DNA from: Actinomadura sp. NAK00032
GTDB lineage: Bacteria; Actinomycetota; Actinomycetes; Streptosporangiales; Streptosporangiaceae
Direction of reading: 5' to 3'
Assembly: GCF_013364275.1 (NCBI RefSeq)
Contig: NZ_CP054932.1
Location: forward strand, 6,200,001-6,264,000
Length of the DNA stretch: 64,000 nucleotides
The notes under the pieces were generated by a model. The model made no database searches, was not told the origin of the DNA, and was given only the letters and a program-made list of their open reading frames with translations. The number at the start of each line of letters is the position of its first letter. Position 1 is the first letter of the stretch. The translations under genes and the position numbers were made by a program. Of the stretch, positions 22,190 to 30,612 are shown in pieces.

Positions 22190-23842
22190 GTGCCACCCGC
22201 GATCAAGCGCAAGAAGGGCGAGGGCCAGTGGGCCCTCGGCTACCGCGAACCGCTCAACTCCACCGAGGAGAACAAGAAGAACGACGACGGGCTGAACGTC
22301 CGCCGCCGCATCATCGACGTCTACTCCAAGAACGGCTTCGACTCGATCGACCCGTCCGACCTGCGCGGCCGGTTCCGCTGGATGGGCCTCTACACGCAGC
22401 GCAGGCCCGGCATCGACGGCGGCCGCACCGGCGCGCTGGAGGACGAGGAGCTCGAGGACCGCTACTTCATGATGCGGATCCGCATCGACGGCGGTCAGCT
22501 GAGCGGCCCGCAACTGCGCACCATCGCCGACATCTCGCGCAACTACGCGCGCGGCACCGCCGACATCACGAACCGGCACAACATCCAGCTGCACTGGGTC
22601 GGCATCGAGGACGTCCCCGCCATCTGGGACGCGCTCGAAGCCGTCGGGCTGCACACCACCGAGGCGTGCGGCGACGTGCCGCGCACGATCATCGGGTGCC
22701 CGCTGGCCGGGATCGCCGCCGACGAGGTGATCGACGCGACGCCGCAGCTGCGCGAGATCCACGACCGCTACATCGGCTCGCCCGAGTTCTCCAACCTGCC
22801 GCGCAAGTACAAGACGGCGCTGTCGGGCTGCACCTCGCACTGCACCGTCCACGAGATCAACGACATCGCCTTCGTCGGCGTGGTGAACGACGCCGGGGAG
22901 ACCGGCTACGCGCTGTACGTCGGCGGCGGGCTGTCCACCAACCCGATGTTCTCCCAGAGCCTCGGCGTGTTCGTGAAGCCCGAGCAGGCCCACGAGGTGT
23001 GGCACGGCGTTACCTCGATCTTCCGCGACTACGGCTACCGGCGGCTGCGCAGCCGCGCCCGGCTGAAGTTCCTGATGAAGGACTGGGGCGCGGCGAAGTT
23101 CCGCGAGGTGCTGGAGAAGGAGTACCTCGGGTACGCGCTGCCGGACGGCCCCGAGCCCGCCGCGCCGGACGTCCACCGCGACCACCTGGGCGTCCACCCG
23201 CAGCAGGGCGGCGGCTTCTACGTCGGGTTCGCGCCCCGCGTCGGCCGGCTGAACGGGGAGCTGCTCGGCACCATCGGCGAGCTGGCCGACCGCTACGGCT
23301 CGGGCCGGGTCCGCACGACGCTCGAGCAGAAGATGATCATCCTGGACGTGCCGGCGGAGAACACCGAGGCGCTCGTCGAGGCGCTCGCCGAGCACGACCT
23401 GCACGCGCGGCCGTCCACGTTCCGGCGGCACATGATGGCGTGCACCGGCATCGAGTACTGCAAGCTCGCGATCGTCGACACCAAGCAGCGCGCCATGGAC
23501 CTGATGGACGAGTTGGAGAAGCGGCTCCCCGACTTCGAGCAGCCGCTGACCATCAACATCAACGGCTGCCCGAACTCCTGCGCCCGCGTCCAGGTCGCCG
23601 ACATCGGCCTCAAGGGCCAGCTGGTGGTGGACGAGAACGGCGACCAGGTCGAGGGCTTCCAGGTCCATCTGGGCGGCCGGCTCGGCGCCTCGTTCGGCAA
23701 GAAGGTCCGCGGGCTGAAGACCACGTCGGCCGGGCTGACCGACTACCTCGAGCGGGTCGTCCGCAAGTTCGACGCGCAGCGCACCGAGGGCGAGACGTTC
23801 GCCGACTGGGTGCACCGCGCCGACGACGCCGACCTGAAGTAG
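22190..23842 (+). CDS. sir: Ferredoxin-dependent assimilatory sulfite reductase
   Basis: A protein of about 550 residues that reduces sulfite to sulfide with six electrons using siroheme and [4Fe-4S]. Cluster/siroheme ligands are 'MACTGIEYCKLA' and 'NGCPNSCARVQ'. Two-fold repeated ferrodoxin-like halves are visible ('FMMRIRIDGGQLSG' and 'FYVGFAPRVGRLNGEL'). The 'MGLYTQR' Tyr and 'TEACGDVPR' Cys match the residues covalently linked in M. tuberculosis SirA. Start: GTG 22190 has GAGGA 8 bases upstream; an in-frame ATG at 22175 would add five residues. It leads an operon with a zinc ribbon protein, CysH and a sirohydrochlorin chelatase, behind a leader peptide. Confidence 0.92.
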   Translation: MPPAIKRKKGEGQWALGYREPLNSTEENKKNDDGLNVRRRIIDVYSKNGFDSIDPSDLRGRFRWMGLYTQRRPGIDGGRTGALEDEELEDRYFMMRIRIDGGQLSGPQLRTIADISRNYARGTADITNRHNIQLHWVGIEDVPAIWDALEAVGLHTTEACGDVPRTIIGCPLAGIAADEVIDATPQLREIHDRYIGSPEFSNLPRKYKTALSGCTSHCTVHEINDIAFVGVVNDAGETGYALYVGGGLSTNPMFSQSLGVFVKPEQAHEVWHGVTSIFRDYGYRRLRSRARLKFLMKDWGAAKFREVLEKEYLGYALPDGPEPAAPDVHRDHLGVHPQQGGGFYVGFAPRVGRLNGELLGTIGELADRYGSGRVRTTLEQKMIILDVPAENTEALVEALAEHDLHARPSTFRRHMMACTGIEYCKLAIVDTKQRAMDLMDELEKRLPDFEQPLTININGCPNSCARVQVADIGLKGQLVVDENGDQVEGFQVHLGGRLGASFGKKVRGLKTTSAGLTDYLERVVRKFDAQRTEGETFADWVHRADDADLK

Positions 23843-23857
23843 CGGAGCGGATTCCCG

Positions 23858-24073
23858 ATGAGCGAGCGCATGGCGCCGTTCTACTGCCCGTACTGCGGTG
23901 AGGAGAACCTGGAACCGCGTGCCCCCGAGGACTTTCCCGGGGGGCGTGGGGGGTCGTCCCCCCACAATGACGCGCCCGGTTCCTGGTTCTGCCCCGACTG
24001 CGTCCGATCCTTCACGTTGAAGTTCCTCGGTGTCGGAGTCCCCGGCACCGCGAGCAAGGAGATCCCTCGGTGA
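23858..24073 (+). CDS. Small zinc-ribbon protein of the sulfite reductase operon, 71 aa
   Basis: A 71-residue protein with two CxxC pairs, 'FYCPYCGEENL' and 'WFCPDCVRSF', forming a likely zinc ribbon. A small protein in this position between sulfite reductase and CysH is common in actinobacteria; its role may be in electron transfer or assembly. The spacer between the CxxC pairs holds 'EDFPGGRGGSSPHND', encoded by a palindromic repeat-like DNA element that appears inserted in frame. Its stop overlaps the cysH start. Confidence 0.75.
   Translation: MSERMAPFYCPYCGEENLEPRAPEDFPGGRGGSSPHNDAPGSWFCPDCVRSFTLKFLGVGVPGTASKEIPR
23925..23970. repeat. Palindromic REP-like element inserted in frame in the zinc-ribbon gene
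   Basis: The segment contains GTGGGGGG-TCGT-CCCCCCAC (23946-23965), a perfect 8-base stem with a 4-base loop, preceded by a CCCGGGGGG tract. It codes only for a Gly/Ser/Pro linker between the two metal-binding pairs and is about 45 bases, a multiple of three, so the frame is kept. Confidence 0.5.
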
Positions 24074-24780
24074 CCCTCCTGGAGACCGACAGACCTGCCC
24101 TTGACCTCGAGGACATCGTCGAGTCCGCCGCCGCGGCCCTGGAGGGCGCGCCCACGCTGGAGGTCATCCGGTGGGCCGCCGCCACGTTCGGCGACCGCAT
24201 CTGCCTCACCTCGTCCATGTCGGACGCGGCGCTGATCCACCTGGTGTCGAAGGTGAAGCCCGGCATCGACGTGCTGTTCGTCGACACCGGCTACCACTTC
24301 GCCGAGACGATCGGCACCCGGGACGCGGTCGAGGCCGTCTACCCGGTGAACATCATCAACGTCACCCCGTCCCGCACGGTCGAGGAGCAGGAGGCCGCGC
24401 TCGGCCCCCGGCTGTTCGGCCGCAACCCCGACCTGTGCTGCCACCTGCGCAAGGTGGAGCCGCTCGGCCGCGCGCTGGAGGGCTACATGGCCTGGTTCAG
24501 CGGCATCCGGCGGGACGAGACCGCGAGCCGCCGCGACCGCAGGGTCGTCGAGTGGGACCGCAAGCGCGGCATGGTCAAGGTCAACCCGATCCTGGACTGG
24601 TCCCAGGAGGAGATGGACAACTACATCGAGGACAACGGGGTGCTGGTGAACCCGCTGCACTACGACGGCTACCCCTCGATCGGCTGCGCGCCGTGCACCC
24701 GCCCGGTCGCGCCCGGCGAGGACCCGCGCAGCGGCCGGTGGGCCGGGATGGGCAAGACCGAGTGCGGCATCCACCTGTGA
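24070..24780 (+). CDS. cysH: Adenylyl-sulfate reductase (thioredoxin-dependent, [4Fe-4S])
   Basis: A 236-residue enzyme reducing adenosine 5'-phosphosulfate to sulfite and AMP. The nucleotide loop is 'CLTSSMSDAAL', and 'FVDTGYHFAET' and 'WFSGIRRDETASR' are conserved. The Cys pairs 'DLCCHLRK' and 'IGCAPCTRPV' are the [4Fe-4S] ligands that mark APS rather than PAPS reductases, and the catalytic Cys is in the C-terminal 'TECGIHL'. Start GTG 24070 overlaps the previous stop, and its stop overlaps the next start (GTGA). It feeds sulfite to the enzyme encoded upstream. Confidence 0.93.
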   Translation: MTLLETDRPALDLEDIVESAAAALEGAPTLEVIRWAAATFGDRICLTSSMSDAALIHLVSKVKPGIDVLFVDTGYHFAETIGTRDAVEAVYPVNIINVTPSRTVEEQEAALGPRLFGRNPDLCCHLRKVEPLGRALEGYMAWFSGIRRDETASRRDRRVVEWDRKRGMVKVNPILDWSQEEMDNYIEDNGVLVNPLHYDGYPSIGCAPCTRPVAPGEDPRSGRWAGMGKTECGIHL

Positions 24781-25526
24781 GCGCTCCCCCGATGGTCGCG
24801 GTCGCGCACGGGAGCAGGGACCCCCGCGCCGCCGCGACCGTCGCCGCGCTGCTCGACGCCGTCCGGGCGCTGCGCCCGGACGTGCCCGCGCACGCCGCGT
24901 TCCTGGACCACGCACCGCCCACACCCGACCAGGTGCTGGACGGTCTGGCGGAGGACGGTGCGGGCACGACCGTCGTGCTGCCGCTGCTGCTCACCGCCGC
25001 CTACCACAGCAAGACCGACATCCCGGGCGTCCTGAACCGGGTGCGCGCCCTGCACTCCCGCCTGCGGCTGCGCACGGCGGCCACGCTGGGCCCGCACCCG
25101 CTGCTCATGGCCGCTCTGGAGCGCCGCCTGCGGGACACGGGCGTCGAACCCGGCGACCCGGACACGGCGGTCGTCCTGGTCTCGGCGGGCTCCAGTGACG
25201 CGTCCGCGAACGCCACGATCGCCCGGCTCGCCCGCGAGTGGCGGGCGCGCGGGTGGCGCGACGCCGTCCCCGCGTACGCGTCGGCGGCCGGCCCGAAGCC
25301 GGGCGAGGCCGTGGCGGCGCTGCGCGAGGCGGGCGCCCCGCGGGTGGCGGTGGCGTCCTACTTCCTGGCGCCGGGCTACTTCGCCGACAAGGTCCGCACG
25401 GAGACCCTGGCCGCCGGCGCCGACGCGGTCTCCCCGGTGCTCGGCGCGGCCCCGGAGGTCGCGGAGCTGATCGTCCACCGCTACGGCGAGGCACTGGAGA
25501 GCGCGGGCCGGGCCGCCGCCGGCTAG
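24777..25526 (+). CDS. Sirohydrochlorin chelatase (CbiX/SirB-like)
   Basis: A 249-residue chelatase of two CbiX-like halves. Metal-binding His occur in 'VAVAHGSRDPRA' at the N-terminus and 'LPLLLTAAYHSKTDIP' near residue 82. It inserts Fe2+ (or Co2+) into sirohydrochlorin, and its coupling by GTGA to cysH indicates siroheme production for the operon's sulfite reductase. The second half has 'VASYFLAPGYFADKV', typical of double-length chelatases. Start GTG 24777 was chosen by the overlap and by the position of 'MVAVAHGSR'. Confidence 0.88.
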   Translation: MSAPPMVAVAHGSRDPRAAATVAALLDAVRALRPDVPAHAAFLDHAPPTPDQVLDGLAEDGAGTTVVLPLLLTAAYHSKTDIPGVLNRVRALHSRLRLRTAATLGPHPLLMAALERRLRDTGVEPGDPDTAVVLVSAGSSDASANATIARLAREWRARGWRDAVPAYASAAGPKPGEAVAALREAGAPRVAVASYFLAPGYFADKVRTETLAAGADAVSPVLGAAPEVAELIVHRYGEALESAGRAAAG

Positions 25527-25551
25527 ACGTTCGGCGGCCCGCCGAGCGGGT

Positions 25552-25779
25552 ATGCGGGCCGCCATGGAACGCGACGACCCCGGCCACGAGCCCAGCGAGA
25601 CGCACGACCGCGACTTCGCACCGGTGAACCGGCGCTCCGACGCCCGCGGCCGGACGGTGCCCGACGGGGAGGAGACCAGCGGCACGGGCACGCCCGGCGT
25701 CCGGTACGAGCATCCCGACACGCTGCCGCCGGACGAGGCGGGCGTCGAGGACGCCGAGCGGCACGACGACAGCCGCTGA
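25552..25779 (+). CDS. Hypothetical acidic small protein, 75 aa
   Basis: A hydrophilic, acidic, probably disordered product ('ERDDPGHEPSETHDRDF', 'HPDTLPPDEAGVEDAER'). It has no recognised domain and no strong ribosome site. Codon third positions are G+C-rich. It follows the chelatase by 25 bases and may be a tail gene of that operon. Confidence 0.4.
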   Translation: MRAAMERDDPGHEPSETHDRDFAPVNRRSDARGRTVPDGEETSGTGTPGVRYEHPDTLPPDEAGVEDAERHDDSR

Positions 25780-25785
25780 CGCGGG

Positions 25786-26487
25786 CTACCTGCGGTTCTG
25801 CCACCAGTCGGTGATGGCGCGGCGGACGGGCGCGTGGTGCTCGTCATCGACGATCTTGATGTCGCCCATCACCGCGGTGGCGGTGACGCGGACGACCGGG
25901 ACGCGCGCCCCCGGGTGCGGGTCGCGGACGTTGACCTTGCGGTCGCCGAGGAAGTTGTGGCCGGCCAGCACCACACTGACGCCGTCCGGCACGATGATCT
26001 TGACGTCGCCCATCACGGCGGTCGCGGAGATCTGGACCTCGCCGGTCGGCACCTGCGCGCCGCGCAGGTCGAGTTCGACGTCGCCCATCACCGACACCGC
26101 CTCCAGCGGCCCGTCGATGCGGCCGACGATGCGCTCCTTGCAGTCCCCCATGACGGCGCTGAACCTGCGCTTGACCTGCGGCGGCGCGGGGTTGGCGCCG
26201 GGGGCGCCCATGCCGGGCAGGTCGGCGGTGATGCCTTCGAGGTCGCCGCGGCTGACCGCCGCGTAGGCGGCCTCGGTGCGCTCGGTCAGCTCCTCGAAGG
26301 TGAGCCGTCCCTCCACGGAGGCGACCCGCAGCCGCTCGACGACGGCCTCGCGCTCGGCGTCGGACGCCCGGATCGCGTCGGGCGCGCTTCTGGCGTCGAG
26401 CGGATCCGGCACGGGGTGGGCGTCCTGCCGCCGGGCCGGCGGGCGGCTGGGGCAGGGCCGCTCAGGCTGCGGACTGGACTGACTCAT
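25786..26487 (-). CDS. DUF1707 and cell-wall-stress (LiaF-like) domain protein
   Basis: A 233-residue protein. After a Pro-rich N-terminus comes DUF1707 ('IRASDAEREAVVERLRVASVEGRLTFEELTERTEAAY', residues about 50-90), then a LiaF-like beta-helical region with three 'VMGDxxx' repeats ('FSAVMGDCKERIV', 'VSVMGDVELDL', 'TAVMGDVKIIV', 'TAVMGDIKIVDD'). No membrane segment is seen. Such proteins are linked to envelope stress sensing. Start ATG 26487 was chosen at 'SQSSPQPERP'. It is divergent from the aidB-like gene with 142 bases between. Confidence 0.8.
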   Translation of the reverse strand: MSQSSPQPERPCPSRPPARRQDAHPVPDPLDARSAPDAIRASDAEREAVVERLRVASVEGRLTFEELTERTEAAYAAVSRGDLEGITADLPGMGAPGANPAPPQVKRRFSAVMGDCKERIVGRIDGPLEAVSVMGDVELDLRGAQVPTGEVQISATAVMGDVKIIVPDGVSVVLAGHNFLGDRKVNVRDPHPGARVPVVRVTATAVMGDIKIVDDEHHAPVRRAITDWWQNRR

Positions 26488-26616
26488 GATTCCGAAGGTA
26501 TGCCCCCGGCGCACCACGACAATCCGCCGGGGGGACGAGATCGTCCCACCACTTCAGGAGGATGGACTCTCCGCCACCGTACAGGCACCATCTCCGGGTG
26601 GCCGAACCGGGTTCTG

Positions 26617-26629
26617 TATCCTGCCTGGC
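26617..26629 (+). promoter_or_regulatory. -10 element for a leaderless aidB-like mRNA
   Basis: TATCCT (26617-26622) lies 7 bases before the GTG start at 26630, which puts the start codon at or next to the transcription start. No clear -35 is visible. Confidence 0.45.
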
Positions 26630-28258
26630 GTGGACACGCACGAGGTCGTCAACCAGGTGCCCCCGCTCACCGGGCACGACGTGGCCGACGAGGCCGCCCT
26701 GCTGGACGGGCTGGCGCGCGAGGGCGCCGGCTGGGCCGAGCCCGAGGTGCGCGAACTGGGCCGCCTCGCGGGCACCGAGGAGGCCCAGGAGTGGGGCCGG
26801 CTCGCGAACGAGAACCCGCCCGTCCTGCGCACCCACGACCGGTACGGGCACCGGATCGACGAGGTCGAGTTCCACCCCGCCTGGCACGAGTTGATGACCG
26901 TCGCGGTCACGCACGGCCTGCACGGCGCCGCGTGGGCCGACCCCCGCGAGGGCGCCCACGTCGCGCGGGCCGCGAAGTTCTACACCTGGCGCGTCGACGC
27001 CGGGCACGGCTGCCCGATCTCCATGACGTACGCGGCCGTCCCCGCGCTGCGCCAGTCCCCCGACCTGGCCGCGCAGTACGAACCGCTCCTCGCCAAGAAC
27101 GAGTACGACTACGGCCTGCGCGCCCCCCTCACCAAGAACGCGCTGCTCGCCGGCATGTCGATGACCGAGAAGCAGGGCGGCTCGGACGTCCGCGCCAACA
27201 CCACGCGGGCCGCGCCCGCCGCCGACGGCACGTACCGCCTCGTCGGCCACAAGTGGTTCACCAGCGCCCCGATGTGCGACGTGTTCCTCACCCTGGCGCA
27301 GGCGCCGGGCGGCCTGACCTGCTTCCTCGTCCCCCGCGTCCTGCCGGACGGCAGCCTCAACCCGCTGCGCCTGATGCGGCTGAAGGACAAGCTCGGCAAC
27401 CGGTCCAACGCGTCCTCCGAGGTCGAGTACGCCGACGCGGTCGCCTGGCGGGTCGGCGACGAGGGCCGCGGCGTCCGCACCATCATCGAGATGGTCAACA
27501 TGACCCGGCTCGACTGCGTGATCGGCGCCGCCGCCGGCATGCGGCTCGGCGTCACCACCGCCGCGCACCACGCCGCGCACCGCAAGGCGTTCGGCAGGTA
27601 CCTGATCGACCAGCCGCTGATGCGCAACGTCCTCGCCGACCTGGCGATCGAGTCCGAGGCCGCCACCCTCACCATGCTCCGCCTCGCCGGCGCCACCGAC
27701 CGCTCGGTCCGCGGCGACGCCGCCGAGACCGCGTTCAAACGCCTCGCGCTCGCCATCAGCAAGTACTGGATCTGCAAGCGCTGGCCCGCGCACGCCGCCG
27801 AGTCCCTGGAGTGCCTGGGCGGCAACGGCTACGTCGAAGACTCCGGCATGCCGCGCCTGTTCCGCGAGTCCCCCCTGAACTCCATCTGGGAGGGCTCCGG
27901 CAACGTCGCGGCCCTGGACGTCCTGCGGGCCATGGCGAAGGAGCCGCAGACCGTCGAGGCGTTCTTCACCGAGGTCGACCGCGCCGCCGGCGCCGACCCC
28001 CGCCTCGACGCGGCGGTGCGCGAGATCAAGGCGTCCCTCGGCGACTTCGACACCATCGAACTGCGCGCCCGCCGCATCGTCGAGCGCATGGCCCTGGCTC
28101 TGCAGGCGTCCCTCCTGGTCAGGCACGGCCACCCGGCCGTAGCCGACGCCTTCTGCACCACCCGCCTGGCCGGCGACTGGGGCACCGCCTTCGGCACCCT
28201 CCCGCCCGGCCTCGACCTCGCCCCCATCATCGACCGCACCACCCCCAAACTCGGCTGA
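26630..28258 (+). CDS. aidB: AidB-like acyl-CoA dehydrogenase-fold flavoprotein
   Basis: A 542-residue protein, matching the length of E. coli AidB. Family blocks include 'VNQVPPLTGHDVADEAALL' at the N-terminus, 'HPAWHELMTVAV', 'LLAGMSMTEKQGGSDVRANTT', 'CLGGNGYVEDSGMPRLFRESPLNSIWEGSGNV' region and a C-terminal helical domain. It has the acyl-CoA dehydrogenase fold with FAD; AidB is induced by alkylating agents and binds DNA. Start GTG 26630 sits just after a -10, so the mRNA may be leaderless. The upstream in-frame extension is rejected because it lacks family character. No ada-like gene is nearby. Confidence 0.88.
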   Translation: MDTHEVVNQVPPLTGHDVADEAALLDGLAREGAGWAEPEVRELGRLAGTEEAQEWGRLANENPPVLRTHDRYGHRIDEVEFHPAWHELMTVAVTHGLHGAAWADPREGAHVARAAKFYTWRVDAGHGCPISMTYAAVPALRQSPDLAAQYEPLLAKNEYDYGLRAPLTKNALLAGMSMTEKQGGSDVRANTTRAAPAADGTYRLVGHKWFTSAPMCDVFLTLAQAPGGLTCFLVPRVLPDGSLNPLRLMRLKDKLGNRSNASSEVEYADAVAWRVGDEGRGVRTIIEMVNMTRLDCVIGAAAGMRLGVTTAAHHAAHRKAFGRYLIDQPLMRNVLADLAIESEAATLTMLRLAGATDRSVRGDAAETAFKRLALAISKYWICKRWPAHAAESLECLGGNGYVEDSGMPRLFRESPLNSIWEGSGNVAALDVLRAMAKEPQTVEAFFTEVDRAAGADPRLDAAVREIKASLGDFDTIELRARRIVERMALALQASLLVRHGHPAVADAFCTTRLAGDWGTAFGTLPPGLDLAPIIDRTTPKLG

Positions 28259-28720
28259 CCCCACCTCAAGCAGCGAACTCGCCGACGGCAAGCCGCCGCC
28301 TCACGCCGACCGCATGCAGCACAACCTCACACCGCCCAACACCCGATTACACTCCGTAACGCCAAAGCCGTACTGCCGAAGGCCACATTCGCTCAGATCA
28401 AGCAGCATGCCCAGACGCAGCTTCCCAGCGGCTGCCAGGCATCGCCAACGACCTATGGCGAGCCGAGTCGCCCTCACATGCCGATGAGCGGACGTCCACC
28501 CCCGCTCCACGGGTCACCCGCCGGCGCATGGCTCCCGCTCCCGCGTCGGAGGGCACGATCAACGAGTTCGTCAACGCCCGCCGTCAACGTCGAACGATTG
28601 CCCACCGAGGGTCCAGCGACCACTGGCGGTACATCACAGCCTTCCAGCGGCACCTCTTCGGCCGCGGTGCTCGATCCATTTCTGGCGTGGCCGGATGCCG
28701 TAGAGGCACCAGAATCGACG
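28259..28720. other. Non-coding stretch, no recognisable gene
   Basis: After the aidB-like stop the sequence loses the strong codon bias seen before. Short frames exist on both strands (for example 28528-28734 plus) but none has a ribosome site with a recognised product. It marks the left edge of the accessory region. Confidence 0.5.
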
Positions 28721-29900
28721 TCAGTAGCCTTTGATCCCGCGTGGCGTGGACACGATGGTTCGGGCCCGTTCGGGGGTGACCAGGTCTCGTAGCACCGGGT
28801 CGGTGAGCGGTACGACCGGCGCGATGCGGTACGGGGAGTCGGAGTGCCAGCGGGGTAGCGCGGCCGCAAGAACGCTCCAGGCATGGTCAGTGGCCCCGGT
28901 TTGGACGAGCGTCCGGGCTTGGTGCAGCGCCTCCTGGAAGTCGGGCGGTTCCGGTAGCGGTGTTGGCACGAAGATGTCGATCTGCTCGATCTCTTCCTCG
29001 GTCAGGATCGCGGCGAAGAGCTGGCGGTGCGGGGCAACCGACGATCCGGTTCGGGTCGAGCGGTACAGGAACAGCGGCACGGCTTCGGCGCGCACCTGTT
29101 CCGGACCGATCTCTCGATCACGTGAGGGTGGGCGAGGATGCCGTTGCGGATCTCGTGGTGCGCATGTGTCGGATCAAGGAAGGCGTTCAGAATGACGACG
29201 AGGTAGGCGTTGGCACCCGAGCCTTGACGGCGGCGTTCGCGAAAGCGTCCGCGGCAGCGCGGACCTCGCCCTGCAGAGCCCGTTCGCGGCCTTCGGCTAC
29301 CAGCTCGTCGGCTCCGTCGGGGTGAACCGGACGGCCATCGCTCCCACTGAGGTCTTCGAAGGATGCACGTTCGGCATCCACCAGCGCGGCGAACGAGTCG
29401 TACCGGTCCCCGAGGCCAGGGGACCAGCTGGCCCAGACGTAGGCCGCCCATTCGCCGGCCGCCGAGACGTCCTCGGGGTCGAGCAACCAGTACTGGGCGT
29501 CGGCGTCACCGGAGACCAGCAGCGCACGGTCGGCAAGCGCGCTCTCCTCGGGCGTGGCGTTCTCGCGGAGGACCTCCCACAAGTCGGCATCTGCGTCACG
29601 AAGCCAGCCGACCTCACCGCTGGTACGCATCGTCCACATGAACGGGCCAAGGTTCAGCCACCTGTCAGACGCTGCGAGAAACGACCGGTAGCTCTGCGGC
29701 AGGCGAATGCCCAGACGCTGCTCGAGCGCAGCGAGCCGGCCCTCGTCGGCGCCGTCGAAGCCCAGCCAGCCGGCGGATCGTTGCAGGTCGCCGACCTCGT
29801 GCAGGTCGTCTTCGAGGGCGACCCGCAACACCTCGGCGCTGTACTCGGCGAGGTACCGGCGCCACTGGTCGACAGTGCGTGCGCCATCAATGGATGCCAT
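28721..29900 (-). pseudogene. SMI1/KNR4 (SUKH) domain protein, two frameshifts
   Basis: From ATG 29900 the frame encodes 'RLAALEQRLGIRLPQSYRSFLAASDRW', the hallmark SUKH/SMI1-KNR4 start, then an acidic Trp-rich domain, ending early at 29187 with 'KARVPTPTSSSF'. The homologous reading continues in another frame as 'GANAYLVVILNAFLDPTHAHHEIRNG' (about 29220-29110) and again shifts to 'VRAEAVPLFLYRSTRTGS' to the stop at 28721. Two frameshifts therefore break a protein of about 390 residues. SUKH proteins often act as immunity factors in polymorphic toxin systems. No toxin gene is visible next to it, so this is probably a decaying orphan. Confidence 0.7.
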
Positions 29901-30051
29901 GCCGTATCCGCTCCAGGTCGAAGGCCGAAAGGAGAGGTCCCTCGGTCCAAGGCCCCGCACCACAGTTCGGCATCAGTTGTATCCCCGAAACATTCGGGTG
30001 TGTCCAGAAACACTGAACAGCCCGGACGCCGCCGGCCACGTCCGCTCATGC

Positions 30052-30612
30052 CGCGGAGCCCGTCGGTGGTGTAGCGGGCAACGGTGAAGCGGCCACGACC
30101 CGACGGGTCGCCAATGGCTCCCCAGGAGAGACAGCCGCGCGGATCGCGCCTTCCGCTCGTTCTGCCACACAGCCGATCCTGACCCGGGCCGTAAGGAGTG
30201 TCGACGTCGGCTCGTGCTACGAACTCAGGGAGCTCGTGGACTGGTCGATCAGGCTCTGGTCCTGTTGTGGAGCTGGCTCCTTTGCGGTTCTGCCGGGTAA
30301 GTGTCATTATCGCGGCATGATCTTCTACGGAAAGGGCGTCCTGCGCCCCAGTCGGTGAACCCCGGCCAGTGGGAGCCGGGCCGTGGTCCCGTCGATGACC
30401 GGACCACCCTGCTGGCCCATGCTCTCGCTCTGAACGCACTGCACGGCCCCGGCCCCTGGCCGGACGGCGGGTTCCCACTCCCCGACGAACCGCCGGGCCG
30501 CAACGGCGAGGACGGGCCCCTCATCACGAGCGTGGTGCTCGACGGCGTCCGGACCCACCACTTCGGCACGGCCTCGAACCCGGAGGCCATCACGCAAGTG
30601 GCCGATCTCCTG
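30052..30612 (+). repeat. Direct repeat, long copy (5' part of duplicated locus)
   Basis: This block, starting near 'GTCGGTGGTGTAGCGGGCAA' and covering the upstream region and first 100 codons of the gene at 30301, is repeated at about 35875-36422 in the same orientation with a few substitutions and small indels. The duplication also covers the 3' end of the gene and flank (about 31622-31936 and 32088-32180). Confidence 0.85.

Noticed and set aside
26462..28291. A 609-codon frame opposite the aidB-like gene
   Set aside because: It is the complement of a confidently recognised gene, with low-complexity Gly/Val/Arg composition.
28528..28734. Plus-strand 68-codon frame after aidB
   Set aside because: No ribosome site, family or neighbour context supports it.
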